Below are positions 1 through 9,990 of a stretch of DNA of 64,000 bases, one piece after another. The DNA is from Bacteroidales bacterium. GTDB taxonomy: Bacteria; Bacteroidota; Bacteroidia; Bacteroidales; Dysgonomonadaceae. The notes beneath the pieces are model-generated. The model ran no database searches, was not told the origin of the DNA, and saw only the letters and a program-made list of their open reading frames with translations. The position numbers and the translations under genes were made by a program. The stretch is from positions 1 through 64,000 of the forward strand of contig DURL01000110.1 of the NCBI GenBank assembly GCA_012837345.1, written 5' to 3'. Numbering within the stretch: the stretch's first letter is position 1; the number at the start of each line of letters is the position of its first letter.

Positions 1-1710
1 AATGGACTGTTCACCTCCGCAGCTGCCACACGTCCGGCACATACAGCCTGCATCATTGAGGATGTTGCTTTTCGTGGGGAGATCCTGGGAAATGCATTGG
101 GAGATCTGCGTGAGCTGCTGGTGCGTACAGGGTATGACAATGCGGTGATGTGGGGGCATCTGCTCGATGGCAACGTCCACTTCACCATCTTCCCAGATAT
201 CAACAATCACGAAGGGATAGATCGCTATGCACACTTCATGGAGGAGCTCAGTGAGCTGGTGGTTGTTAGCTATGAAGGGAGCCTGAAAGCAGAACATGGC
301 ACGGGACGTAACATGGCTCCCTTTGTGGAGAAGGAGTGGGGCAGCGAGATCTACTCATTCATGAAGCGGATCAAGCAGGTCATGGATCCGCAGGGTGTAC
401 TCAACCCCGGTGTGGTAATCAACGACGACCCACAGCTGTTTATTCAAAACCTGAAGCGGATACCGGCTGCTCATCCGCTCATCGACAAATGCATCGAGTG
501 TGGCTTTTGCGAGGCCACCTGTCCCTCCAAGGATCTGACACTCACACCACGACAGCGCATTGTCGCCTACCGTCATCTGGCAGAAAGTGAAGCAGCTGCC
601 GGCAGGAAGAAGATCACTGCTGCCGCACTTAAAGCAATCGCCTATCCGCTGGAGGAGACCTGCGCCACCGACGGGTTATGCAGGATCGCCTGTCCCGTGG
701 GTATTGACACGGGGCAGCTGGTGAAGGAGCTGAGATGGCAGCAACAAGGCAGGATAGCCAATGCTCTTGCAACCTTTATCGCCGGTCACATGGGAGAGAT
801 GACTGCATTGCTGAGAACAATACTCCCATTGCCCCACGCCATGGCAAAGGTGACCGGTTATGGGTCACTGGAAAGTATCATGCGGGGTCTCTTCAGGGTG
901 GGGAATGGACTTCTTCCCCTCTGGACACGCCACACTCCTTCGGGAAGCAAGCCTATCAGAGATCACCGTTTCACGGTAGCTGGAGAGGATGCTCCCAGGG
1001 TAGTCTACTTCCCCTCCTGCATCACCCGCTCCATGGGTGGTCCCTCCGCCGGCTATGAGGGGTTGAGTGATCTGCCCGCCACCATGCTATCACTGTTGCA
1101 CAAAGCCGGTTATACCGTGATCCTGCCCGAAGAAAGGGATAAGCTCTGTTGCGGAATGGCCTTCAACAGTAAAGGGTTCCGCAAGCAGGCCCGCCGAAAG
1201 GAGCAGGAATTAAATGAAGCATTGCTGAAGGCAAGCAATAACGGAGCGTTGCCGGTGGTGTGTGACATGAGTCCCTGTCTGCTGCACATGCGCGAGACCC
1301 TCGATCCGCGACTGAAGCTCTACGACCAGGTCTCATTCATTCATGACTTCCTGCTCGACAGACTCCATCTGGTAAAGCTACCGCTCACTGTTGCCCTGCA
1401 TGTCACCTGTAGCTCAACAAAGATGGACCTGACCGGGCAACTGTTAAGGGTGGCGTCGTCATGTGTGGAGAAGGTGGTGATTCCGGAGGATGTGGACTGC
1501 TGTGGGTGGGCCGGCGACCGTGGTTTCTTCTACCCGGAGCTGAACCGCTCCGCGCTGGGGTCGCTAAAAAAAGGGATCAGAGATGCCACGGAAGGATATT
1601 CCAACAGTCGCACCTGTGAGATTGGGCTCTCAATGCAGAGCGGCCTCACCTATAAATCAATTGTCTATCTGGTGGATAAAGCAAGTGAGGAACCCGTTCA
1701 TTTCATCTGA
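1..1710 (+). CDS. FAD-linked oxidase C-terminal / 4Fe-4S / CCG-domain oxidoreductase (D-lactate or glycolate dehydrogenase-like), 5' truncated by window edge
   Basis: Open frame continues upstream to base 1 (NGLFTSAAATRPAHTACIIEDVAFRGE...); motifs EHGTGRNMAPFVEKEWG, CIECGFCEATCPS, CATDGLCRIACPVGI, two CCG-like motifs (KLCCGMAF, DCCGWAGDRGF). Confidence 0.85.
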   Translation, partial: NGLFTSAAATRPAHTACIIEDVAFRGEILGNALGDLRELLVRTGYDNAVMWGHLLDGNVHFTIFPDINNHEGIDRYAHFMEELSELVVVSYEGSLKAEHGTGRNMAPFVEKEWGSEIYSFMKRIKQVMDPQGVLNPGVVINDDPQLFIQNLKRIPAAHPLIDKCIECGFCEATCPSKDLTLTPRQRIVAYRHLAESEAAAGRKKITAAALKAIAYPLEETCATDGLCRIACPVGIDTGQLVKELRWQQQGRIANALATFIAGHMGEMTALLRTILPLPHAMAKVTGYGSLESIMRGLFRVGNGLLPLWTRHTPSGSKPIRDHRFTVAGEDAPRVVYFPSCITRSMGGPSAGYEGLSDLPATMLSLLHKAGYTVILPEERDKLCCGMAFNSKGFRKQARRKEQELNEALLKASNNGALPVVCDMSPCLLHMRETLDPRLKLYDQVSFIHDFLLDRLHLVKLPLTVALHVTCSSTKMDLTGQLLRVASSCVEKVVIPEDVDCCGWAGDRGFFYPELNRSALGSLKKGIRDATEGYSNSRTCEIGLSMQSGLTYKSIVYLVDKASEEPVHFI

Positions 1711-2567
1711 TCAAATCCTTTGCCATAGACCCCCACCACATTGCTTTGTGAGATGAAGGCATTCTCGTCGATACGTTTCACCAGTCGGAAGATGGAGCTC
1801 GATTCGGTTTTACGCGCCAGGATGATCAACACCTTCTGGGGCTGCTGTGAGTACCAGCCGGTACCTTCCAGCACGGTGCACCCCCTGTTCAATTCGGAGT
1901 TGATATGCGAGGCGATCTCATTGTAGCGGGTGGAGAAGATGATGAACTGCACCGACTGACGGGCACCGTTGATCACCAGGTCCACGGTGTAATACATCAC
2001 CGAGACCACGATCAGCCCGTAGATGATCTTCTCAAAGCTCTGGAACAGCAGGTAGGAGCTGCTCACGATGACCAGATCGATGTAGAGGAGACCGCGTCCC
2101 ATGCTGATATAACGATACTTGGTGATGACGGCACCCAGGATGTCGGTCCCCCCGGTACTGGCATTGCGGGAGTAGACCAGTCCCAGGCCTGTACCGCTGA
2201 AGACGGCGCCAATGATGCTGGCAATCAGCGGGTCGGTATGGATGATTGCTTCGGTGATCAGGTTCTCGGCTACCGCCATCAGCAGGGTCACCCCCACCAC
2301 ACCGTAGAGCGCCTTGAAGACATAGCCTTTACCCAGTATGAACCAGGCCAGCACCATCATGACTCCATTGCCCACCAGGAAGGTCATGAATAGCGGCCAG
2401 TCGAAGGCGTACTTGAAGAGCAACCCCACGCCGCCGAGACCTCCCACCACGATCTCGTTGGGCATGATGAAACCGGTAAAGCCGATGGCGAAGAGCATCA
2501 GCCCCACCGTGATCACCAGATAGTCCTTCCAGTAGAACGATTTGAGATAACGAATCTCTTTGGCCAT
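1698..2567 (-). CDS. YitT family membrane protein (DUF2179 C-terminus)
   Basis: 289 aa, multiple TM segments, GGTDILGAVITKY motif typical of YitT. Confidence 0.85.
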   Translation of the reverse strand: MAKEIRYLKSFYWKDYLVITVGLMLFAIGFTGFIMPNEIVVGGLGGVGLLFKYAFDWPLFMTFLVGNGVMMVLAWFILGKGYVFKALYGVVGVTLLMAVAENLITEAIIHTDPLIASIIGAVFSGTGLGLVYSRNASTGGTDILGAVITKYRYISMGRGLLYIDLVIVSSSYLLFQSFEKIIYGLIVVSVMYYTVDLVINGARQSVQFIIFSTRYNEIASHINSELNRGCTVLEGTGWYSQQPQKVLIILARKTESSSIFRLVKRIDENAFISQSNVVGVYGKGFDQMK

Positions 2568-2614
2568 AAAGGAAACAATTAAGAATGTTGTGTGGCTTAC
2601 TTTTGAGGTGATGA

Positions 2615-5368
2615 TCAGATCACCACGTTGACAATCTTATTGGGTACAATGATCACCTTCTTCGGCGTTTTCCCTTCCAACCATTTCTGTGAGCCGGGGT
2701 GTGCCAGCACCGCCTGTTCGATCTCCTCACGGGAGGCATCAGCTGCGAACTCAATCACGAAGCGTGATTTGCCGTTGAAGGAGATGGCATAAGGGAAGGC
2801 ATCCTCTTTCAGGTACTCCTCGTTCCAGGCTGGCCAGGCAGCATCACAGACTGAGCTCTCATTGCCCAGTGCATGCCACAGCTCCTCCGCAATGTGGGGT
2901 GCGAAGGGGGCCAGGCAGACCACCAGGTCGCTGAGTACACTGCGGTTGCGGCACTTCATTGCCGTCAGCTCGTTGGCACAGATCATGAAGGCGGAGACAG
3001 AGGTGTTGAATGAGAACTGTTCGATGTCGGAGGTCACCTTTTTGATCAGTTTGTGCAGCGCCTTGAGTGCCTCACGTGAGGGCTCCTCATCGGTGATGGC
3101 AAGGGTCTCCTCCTGATAGAAGAGGTTCCACACCTTACGCAGAAAGCGGTGCACACCGTCTATGCCGTTGGTATCCCACGGTTTGGACTGTTCCAGCGGC
3201 CCGAGAAACATCTCGTAGAGTCGCAGGGTGTCGGCACCGTAACGGCCGACGATGTCATCGGGGTTCACCACGTTGAACATCGATTTTGACATCTTCTCCA
3301 CAGCCCACCCGCAGATATATTTCCCATCCTCCAGGATGAACTCGGCGGTTTTGTATTCCGGGTTCCAGTTGCGGAACGCCTCGAGATCGAGTATGTCGTT
3401 GTGCACCATGTTCACATCCACGTGGATGGGTGTCACCTCATGCTCATCTTTCAGGTTCAGCGATACAAAGCGGTTGCTGCCCTTGATGCGGTATACGAAG
3501 TTGCTGCGTCCCTGTATCATTCCCTGGTTGACCAGCTTGCGGAAGGGCTCCTCCTCGCAGGCTACCCCGATATCGAAGAGGAACTTATTCCAGAAACGGC
3601 TGTAGACAAGATGACCGGTGGCATGCTCCGTACCTCCTATGTAGAGGTCGACGTTGCGCCAGTAGCTGTTGGCTTGTGCTGACACCAGAGCCTCATCATT
3701 GTGCGGATCCATGTAACGGAGATAGTAAGCCGATGAGCCGGCAAAGCCGGGCATGGTGTTCAGCTCGAGTGGGTATCCCTCTTCAGTATGCCAGTTCTTT
3801 GCCCGCCCCAGGGGTGGTTCACCCGTCTCGGTGGGCAGGAATTTGTCCACTTCGGGCAGCTCCAGCGGCAGCTGCTCCTCCGGCAGCGTGTAGGGCATCC
3901 CCTCCTTGTAATAAATGGGGAACGGTTCACCCCAGTAGCGTTGACGTGAGAAGATGGCATCGCGCAGACGGTAATTGATCTTACGGTAGCCCAGACCACG
4001 CCGTTCCACCGCATCAATGGCGGCCGGTATCGCCTCTTTCACGGTCAGTCCGTTGAGGAAGTCGGAATTGATCATCACCCCCTCCTTGGCGTCGAAGCTC
4101 TCTTCAGAGATATCACACCCCTCGATGAGTGGCACGATGGGCAGGCTGAAATGTCTGGCAAAGGCATAGTCGCGGCTGTCGTGTGCCGGTACCGCCATGA
4201 TGGCACCGGTACCGTAGCCGGCCAGCACATAGTCGGAGATCCATATGGGCAGCGGCTCACCCGTAAAGGGGTGGGCAGCGTAGGCACCTGAGAAGACACC
4301 GGTCACCGACCGGTCGGCGATCCGCTCCCGCTCGGTCTTAGTGCCTGTTTTCCGGATATATTGCTTTACGGCATCGCGCTGTTCAGGGGTTGTGAGTTGT
4401 TCCACCAGCTCGCTCTCGGGTGCCAGCACCATGAAGGTGACACCGAAGATGGTGTCGGCACGGGTGGTGAAGATATCGAAGGAGACACCCTCAGTAGTGC
4501 TGAAATGCATCACGGCACCCTCGCTACGGCCGATCCAGTTGCGCTGTGTCTCCTTGAGTGAGTCGCTCCACGCCACCTGCTCCAGCCCCTCCAGCAGGCG
4601 GGGTGCGTAGGCTGATACCCGGAGGCACCACTGCCGCATCTTCTTCTGTTCCACGGGGTAGCCCCCGCGGATGGAGAGCCCCTCGCTCACCTCGTCGTTG
4701 GCCAGCACCGTGCCCAGTTGGGGACACCAGTTGACCATGGTGTCACCCAGGTAGGCAATGCGGTAGTTCATCAGGATCACTTGCTGCTCCCTCTCACTCA
4801 TGGCGTTCCACTCTGTTGCCGTGAAGCGCATAGGCTCGTTGCAGGCCAGATCGAGACCCTCGCTACCCTGTTGGGAAAAAACCTCCACCAGCTCGGCGAT
4901 GGGTCGTGCCTGTTGCGCCTGGTTGCAATAGTATGATTGGAACATGCGGATGAAAGCCCACTGGGTCCACTTATAATAGGCGGGGTCGCAGGTGCGTACC
5001 TCACGGTCCCAGTCGTAGGAGAAGCCTATCTTGTCAAGTTGCTCCCTATAGCGGGTGATGTTCTGTTCAGTGGTGACAGCGGGATGCTGTCCGGTCTGGA
5101 TGGCATACTGTTCGGCAGGAAGGCCATAGGCGTCGTAACCCATGGGGTGCAGCACATTAAAGCCCTGTAATCGTTTGAATCGCGAGAAAATATCGGAAGC
5201 GATATACCCCAGCGGGTGTCCCACATGTAGTCCGGCACCCGAAGGATAGGGGAACATATCCAGCACGTAGAACTTGGGTTTCGCCTTCTCTTCCGTCACC
5301 CTGTAGGTCTTATGGTCAGCCCAGTACTGCTGCCACCGTCTCTCTATTTCACCGAAATTGTAGTCCAT
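2615..5368 (-). CDS. leuS: Leucyl-tRNA synthetase
   Basis: [19 protein letters not shown] (HIGH), [14 protein letters not shown] (KMSKS); start set at MDYNFGEIE rather than the ORF-track start at 5449 because a TATCTTTG -7 box lies between them. Confidence 0.95.
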   Translation of the reverse strand: MDYNFGEIERRWQQYWADHKTYRVTEEKAKPKFYVLDMFPYPSGAGLHVGHPLGYIASDIFSRFKRLQGFNVLHPMGYDAYGLPAEQYAIQTGQHPAVTTEQNITRYREQLDKIGFSYDWDREVRTCDPAYYKWTQWAFIRMFQSYYCNQAQQARPIAELVEVFSQQGSEGLDLACNEPMRFTATEWNAMSEREQQVILMNYRIAYLGDTMVNWCPQLGTVLANDEVSEGLSIRGGYPVEQKKMRQWCLRVSAYAPRLLEGLEQVAWSDSLKETQRNWIGRSEGAVMHFSTTEGVSFDIFTTRADTIFGVTFMVLAPESELVEQLTTPEQRDAVKQYIRKTGTKTERERIADRSVTGVFSGAYAAHPFTGEPLPIWISDYVLAGYGTGAIMAVPAHDSRDYAFARHFSLPIVPLIEGCDISEESFDAKEGVMINSDFLNGLTVKEAIPAAIDAVERRGLGYRKINYRLRDAIFSRQRYWGEPFPIYYKEGMPYTLPEEQLPLELPEVDKFLPTETGEPPLGRAKNWHTEEGYPLELNTMPGFAGSSAYYLRYMDPHNDEALVSAQANSYWRNVDLYIGGTEHATGHLVYSRFWNKFLFDIGVACEEEPFRKLVNQGMIQGRSNFVYRIKGSNRFVSLNLKDEHEVTPIHVDVNMVHNDILDLEAFRNWNPEYKTAEFILEDGKYICGWAVEKMSKSMFNVVNPDDIVGRYGADTLRLYEMFLGPLEQSKPWDTNGIDGVHRFLRKVWNLFYQEETLAITDEEPSREALKALHKLIKKVTSDIEQFSFNTSVSAFMICANELTAMKCRNRSVLSDLVVCLAPFAPHIAEELWHALGNESSVCDAAWPAWNEEYLKEDAFPYAISFNGKSRFVIEFAADASREEIEQAVLAHPGSQKWLEGKTPKKVIIVPNKIVNVVI

Positions 5369-5490
5369 TCCTAGCCATTTTAAAAAACGGTGCAAAGATA
5401 GCAAATAAGTTCTGAAGTTGAGCCATTCAGCAGATCCCTTTTGGCGCACGGGCCAGGGTGACGGGATCCTGGTTTATTGGCCGGAAGGCA

Positions 5491-7344
5491 CTAACCGTTG
5501 TACATCTGCTCGATGTGATCGTGATAGTGTTCCAGGATCACCTTGCGCCGTAGCTTCAGCGTGTTGGTCAGCTCTCCCTGCTCCATGCTGAATGGTTGTG
5601 GCAGAAGGGTGATCCGTTTGATCTTCTCATAGGAGGTGAACTGCGACTGGAGCAATTCTATCTGACCGAAGACAAAATCAATTATCTCCTCATTTTGCAA
5701 CAGCTCTTCAACCGAATGGAAGGATATCTTCCGTTCAGTTGCATAAGTCTTCAGCGCCTCGTAGTTGGGCACCACCAGTGCACTGACGAATTTACGATCG
5801 TCGCCGATCACCGCCACCTGATCAATGTACTTGTCCTCGCTGATCCGTGTCTCGATCATCTGCGGGGCGATATACTTACCATTGGATGTTTTGTAGAGAT
5901 CCTTGATCCTTTCGGTGAGAATGATCTCGTTGTTTTCTGTCAGCAGGCCGGCGTCACCGGTCCTGAAGAACCCATCCCCGGTGAATACCTCCGCGGTGGC
6001 CTCCGGCTTGTTGTAGTAGCCCTTCATCACCGTATCCCCTTTCACCAGGATCTCACTGTTTTCTCCAATCTTCACCTCGATGTCGGGCATCACCTTACCC
6101 ACCGTACCGATCCTGAACCCTTTAGCCGGGAAGCAACTCACCGTGGCAGTGGTCTCGGAGAGCCCGTAGCCATAGATGAGGTGCACGTCGATCGACTGCA
6201 TGAAGCGGTTAATGGTGTCGGAGAGAGGGGCACCCGCCACCGGGAAGAAATTCCCCCGGTCGATGCCCACCACCCGTTTAATCAGGTAAAAGATGGTGTG
6301 TTGGTAGAAGAAGAACTTCAACCGGTTGGCCAACGGTGGACGCTTCCCCTCGTTACGGTACTCCAGGTTGTGACGACGGCCGGTGGTGACCGCATCACGA
6401 AAGAACCATTTCAGCACCCCCGATGCGTTTTCGATGGTCTCCTGCACCCCGTCATACACCTTCTCCCAGAAACGGGGGACGTTGCTCATCAGGGTGGGCC
6501 GTACCACTTTCAGGTTCTTTCGTATCTCGTTGGGATCGCGGTTGATGGCTACGGCTGTCCCCATATGCAGACAGTAGTAGGTCCACGCCTTCTCAAAGAT
6601 ATGGGTCAGCGGCAGAAAGCACATTGAGAGATCCCTGTCCGACATACCGGTGATGCGCTGATCATGGATCACCATCGCTTTCATATAATTGGCGTGTGTG
6701 AGCATCACCCCCTTGGGTTCACCCGTTGTACCGGAGGTGTAGATAATGGTCGCCATATCCTGCTCTCTCAACTGCTTGAGCCGTGCATTGACCAGTGCGA
6801 TGGTCTCTGAGTTGTCACCTGTGGCAATGAAATCGTCGAAGTAGACCGATGAGGTGTCTTCTGCTTTCCGCACCACACGCCGGTCGAAGATGATCAATTT
6901 CTCCAGCAGCGGGCTTTCCTGCTGTACCTTCCAGGCGTTGTTGTATTGAAACTGCTCTCCGACGAACAGGATACGGATGGCAGCATCCTGGACAATATAA
7001 CTGACCTGCGCGGGGGAGGCGGTGGCATACATGGGCACCATCACCGCCCTGTTGGCATAAGCAGCGAAATCGGTGATCAGGTACTTCTCCATGTTCTGTG
7101 AGTAGACACCCAGGTTGTCACCCGGTTTCACTCCTATCTCAGCCATGGACTGAGCTGTATTCGTGATATTCGCTGAGAATGTCTTCCAGGACATATCGAT
7201 CCATCTCCCGTCGGGATCCTGATATTTGATCGCAGTCCTATGCTTGTATTTAAGAGCTTGCCGGTGCACGACTTCTCCCAGATGATGATATGCCATAGCC
7301 TCTGTTGTTGGTGTTCTCAAATATACGGTATTTTTGCTACACAT
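5491..7344 (-). CDS. AMP-dependent synthetase / long-chain fatty acid-CoA ligase
   Basis: 617 aa, TIIYTSGTTGEPKGVMLTHAN and YGLSETTATVS motifs. Confidence 0.9.
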   Translation of the reverse strand: MCSKNTVYLRTPTTEAMAYHHLGEVVHRQALKYKHRTAIKYQDPDGRWIDMSWKTFSANITNTAQSMAEIGVKPGDNLGVYSQNMEKYLITDFAAYANRAVMVPMYATASPAQVSYIVQDAAIRILFVGEQFQYNNAWKVQQESPLLEKLIIFDRRVVRKAEDTSSVYFDDFIATGDNSETIALVNARLKQLREQDMATIIYTSGTTGEPKGVMLTHANYMKAMVIHDQRITGMSDRDLSMCFLPLTHIFEKAWTYYCLHMGTAVAINRDPNEIRKNLKVVRPTLMSNVPRFWEKVYDGVQETIENASGVLKWFFRDAVTTGRRHNLEYRNEGKRPPLANRLKFFFYQHTIFYLIKRVVGIDRGNFFPVAGAPLSDTINRFMQSIDVHLIYGYGLSETTATVSCFPAKGFRIGTVGKVMPDIEVKIGENSEILVKGDTVMKGYYNKPEATAEVFTGDGFFRTGDAGLLTENNEIILTERIKDLYKTSNGKYIAPQMIETRISEDKYIDQVAVIGDDRKFVSALVVPNYEALKTYATERKISFHSVEELLQNEEIIDFVFGQIELLQSQFTSYEKIKRITLLPQPFSMEQGELTNTLKLRRKVILEHYHDHIEQMYNG

Positions 7345-7503
7345 CGGCTTAATTCCCTCTTTTTTTTGATTATCACCGGCCTATTTAATGATATTTTTTT
7401 AAAAACTATTTTCTTAACATTCTAAAAACTGGAAACTTAATTAACGACACTTAACGTGATTTGACGCTGCGAAATAAAACAATGCATCTATCTTTGCGAT
7501 GTA

Positions 7504-8148
7504 ATGAAAGATCGCTACACCATACTCATCGGTTTGACAGCTCTGCTGATGCCTCTTCAAAGCATGAGCCAGGAGTATTATGCAGCCAACATCAATCCGC
7601 AAAACGATGGCCCCGTCTCCAGCATCTTCCTGATGCCCAATGTCTACCCGGCAGTGATCATAGAGGGTGACACGGTGGCCTGCATGTGGTTGACCGATTT
7701 CATCAAATACTCTCCCATCCGTTTTCGCAGCAGCAAGGAACAGATCGCTTACAGCAGGCTGGTACGTGATGTAAAAAAAACACTCCCCTACGCCAAGCAG
7801 ATTGCAGGGATCATCACCGAGACCTATGAATATATGGAGACGCTCCCCGACGACAAGGAGCGACAGAAGCACCTCAACCAGATGGAGAAATACCTGATGG
7901 ATGAGTACACGCCAAAGATGAAGAAACTGACCCGCTCGCAGGGACAGCTGCTGATGAAGCTGGTGGACCGGGAGACCAACTCCTCCTCCTATCACATCAT
8001 CGATGCCTTCATGGGCAGTTTCAAGGCATGGACCTACAACATCTTCGCCGGCTTGTTTGGCAACAGCCTCAAGACCCGCTACAACCCTTACGGAGGAGAT
8101 CGTGTCACCGAGCGTGTCTGTGTTCTGGTGGAGCAGGGGAGCATCTGA
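7504..8148 (+). CDS. DUF4294 domain-containing protein
   Basis: Secreted, 214 aa; Bacteroidetes-typical sequence (VYPAVIIEGDTVACMWLTDF...); TATCTTTG box just upstream. Confidence 0.7.
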   Translation: MKDRYTILIGLTALLMPLQSMSQEYYAANINPQNDGPVSSIFLMPNVYPAVIIEGDTVACMWLTDFIKYSPIRFRSSKEQIAYSRLVRDVKKTLPYAKQIAGIITETYEYMETLPDDKERQKHLNQMEKYLMDEYTPKMKKLTRSQGQLLMKLVDRETNSSSYHIIDAFMGSFKAWTYNIFAGLFGNSLKTRYNPYGGDRVTERVCVLVEQGSI

Positions 8149-8265
8149 GCGGCATCAACCACCAGCCGTCGTCCCTCCTGTTGCAATCTTATTTCTGAAA
8201 ATCAGCACCCTTGAAACCATTTGCAGAATAAATTGCCTATCTTTGCAGCGATTTATCATTAGGTT

Positions 8266-9990
8266 ATGCGTTTCAATTTTCTGACTGATTTCCAACCCGA
8301 GCTCTTTCAAACCCTGAAGCACTACAACAGGGAGAAGTTTATGGCCGATCTGATGTCCGGCCTGATTGTGGGTGTGGTGGCTCTACCACTGGCCATCGCC
8401 TTCGGTATTGCCTCAGGCGTGACACCCGAAAAAGGGATTTATACGGCGATCATCGCCGGGTTCATCATCTCCTTCCTGGGTGGCAGCACCGTCCAGATCG
8501 GTGGTCCCACCGGTGCATTCATCGTGATCGTCTACGGCATCGTGGAGCAGTACGGTGTGCAGGGGCTTGCCATCGCCACCCTGCTTGCCGGGGTGATGCT
8601 TCTGCTGATGGGCTCCCTGAAGCTGGGCAGCGTGATCAAGTTCATCCCCTACCCTATTGTGGTGGGTTTCACCAGCGGTATCGCTCTCACCATCTTCTCT
8701 ACCCAGATCAAGGATCTCTTCGGACTCACCACGCCGAAGCTACCATCAGGCTTCATGGAGAAATGGGTGATCTACTTTCAGCATTTCGATACGATCCAGG
8801 GATGGACACTGCTTATCGGTGTGGTGAGCGTGGTGATCATCCTGCTCACCCCGAAAATATCAAAAAAGATACCCGGCTCGCTGATCGCCATCATCGTGAT
8901 GACGCTGGCAGCCTGGCTGATGAAGGAGTATGGCGGCATCAGCATCGAGACCATCGGCGACCGGTTCGTAATCAACAACCAGCTGCCTGCCGTGGAGCAG
9001 ATCCCCCTCAACCTGGAAACCGTCCGCCTATTGTTTCCCGCTGCCTTCACCATCGCCATGCTGGGAGCCATCGAGTCGCTTCTCTCGGCCACGGTGGCCG
9101 ACGGGGTGACAGGCAAGAAGCACAACTCCAACATGGAGCTGGTAGCCCAGGGTGCAGCCAACATCATCGCCCCCTTCTTCGGGGGAATCCCCGCCACAGG
9201 GGCCATTGCCCGCACCATGACCAACATCAACAACGGGGGACGCACACCGGTGGCAGGCATCATCCATGCTGTTGTATTGTTGCTGATCGTGCTCTTCCTG
9301 GGAGACCTGACCAAACATATCCCGATGGCCTGCCTGGCAGGTGTGCTGGTGGTGGTAGCCTACAACATGAGTGAGTGGCGCATCTTCCGCTCACTGATGA
9401 AACAGTCGCGCTCGACCAAGGCCATCCTGCTGACCACCTTCCTGCTGACGGTCATCTTCGATCTCACCATCGCCATTGTGGTGGGATTGCTGCTGGCGGT
9501 CTTCGCCTTTCTGAAGCGTACCAATGAAAGCACGCAGATACGGCACACCACGGGTAAGATCGACATCACCAAAGAGATGGAGTCATATGCTGCCGACCGT
9601 GAGGAGGAGGTGCTTTACCTGCCACAGGCTACAGAAGTGTATGAAATTGATGGCCCCTTCTTTTTCGGTGTGGCCAACAAGTTCGATGAACTGATGCGTG
9701 AGATTGGCAGCCATCACCGGATACGTATTATCCGTATGCGCAAGGTGCCTTTTATCGATGCTACCGGCCTGAACAACCTGGAGACCCTCTGCCGCAACTC
9801 ACGCAAGGAAAAGATCCGGGTCATCCTCTCGGGTGTCAGTGACACCCTGCGGGCAAACCTGGAGGAGTCACGGATACCAGAGATAGTAGGTGAGGAAAAC
9901 ATCTGTGCCAATATCCATCTGGCGGTGGCCAGGGCACAGGTGATCGCCGACGCGCTTAAAGAAAAAGAAAAACATCACCCACAGAGATGA
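8266..9990 (+). CDS. SulP family inorganic anion transporter with STAS domain
   Basis: 574 aa, DLMSGLIVGVVALPLAIAFGIASG..., C-terminal STAS (VPFIDATGLNNLETL). Confidence 0.92.
   Translation: MRFNFLTDFQPELFQTLKHYNREKFMADLMSGLIVGVVALPLAIAFGIASGVTPEKGIYTAIIAGFIISFLGGSTVQIGGPTGAFIVIVYGIVEQYGVQGLAIATLLAGVMLLLMGSLKLGSVIKFIPYPIVVGFTSGIALTIFSTQIKDLFGLTTPKLPSGFMEKWVIYFQHFDTIQGWTLLIGVVSVVIILLTPKISKKIPGSLIAIIVMTLAAWLMKEYGGISIETIGDRFVINNQLPAVEQIPLNLETVRLLFPAAFTIAMLGAIESLLSATVADGVTGKKHNSNMELVAQGAANIIAPFFGGIPATGAIARTMTNINNGGRTPVAGIIHAVVLLLIVLFLGDLTKHIPMACLAGVLVVVAYNMSEWRIFRSLMKQSRSTKAILLTTFLLTVIFDLTIAIVVGLLLAVFAFLKRTNESTQIRHTTGKIDITKEMESYAADREEEVLYLPQATEVYEIDGPFFFGVANKFDELMREIGSHHRIRIIRMRKVPFIDATGLNNLETLCRNSRKEKIRVILSGVSDTLRANLEESRIPEIVGEENICANIHLAVARAQVIADALKEKEKHHPQR

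Noticed and set aside
5369-5449. Leucine-containing stretch ([12 protein letters not shown]) just before leuS as a possible leucine leader peptide
   Set aside because: In frame with leuS and contains the TATCTTTG promoter box; no stop codon, terminator or competing hairpin, so no attenuator logic
5596-6627. 343-aa plus-strand ORF antisense to the acyl-CoA ligase
   Set aside because: His/Asp/Val-rich shadow translation, no domain
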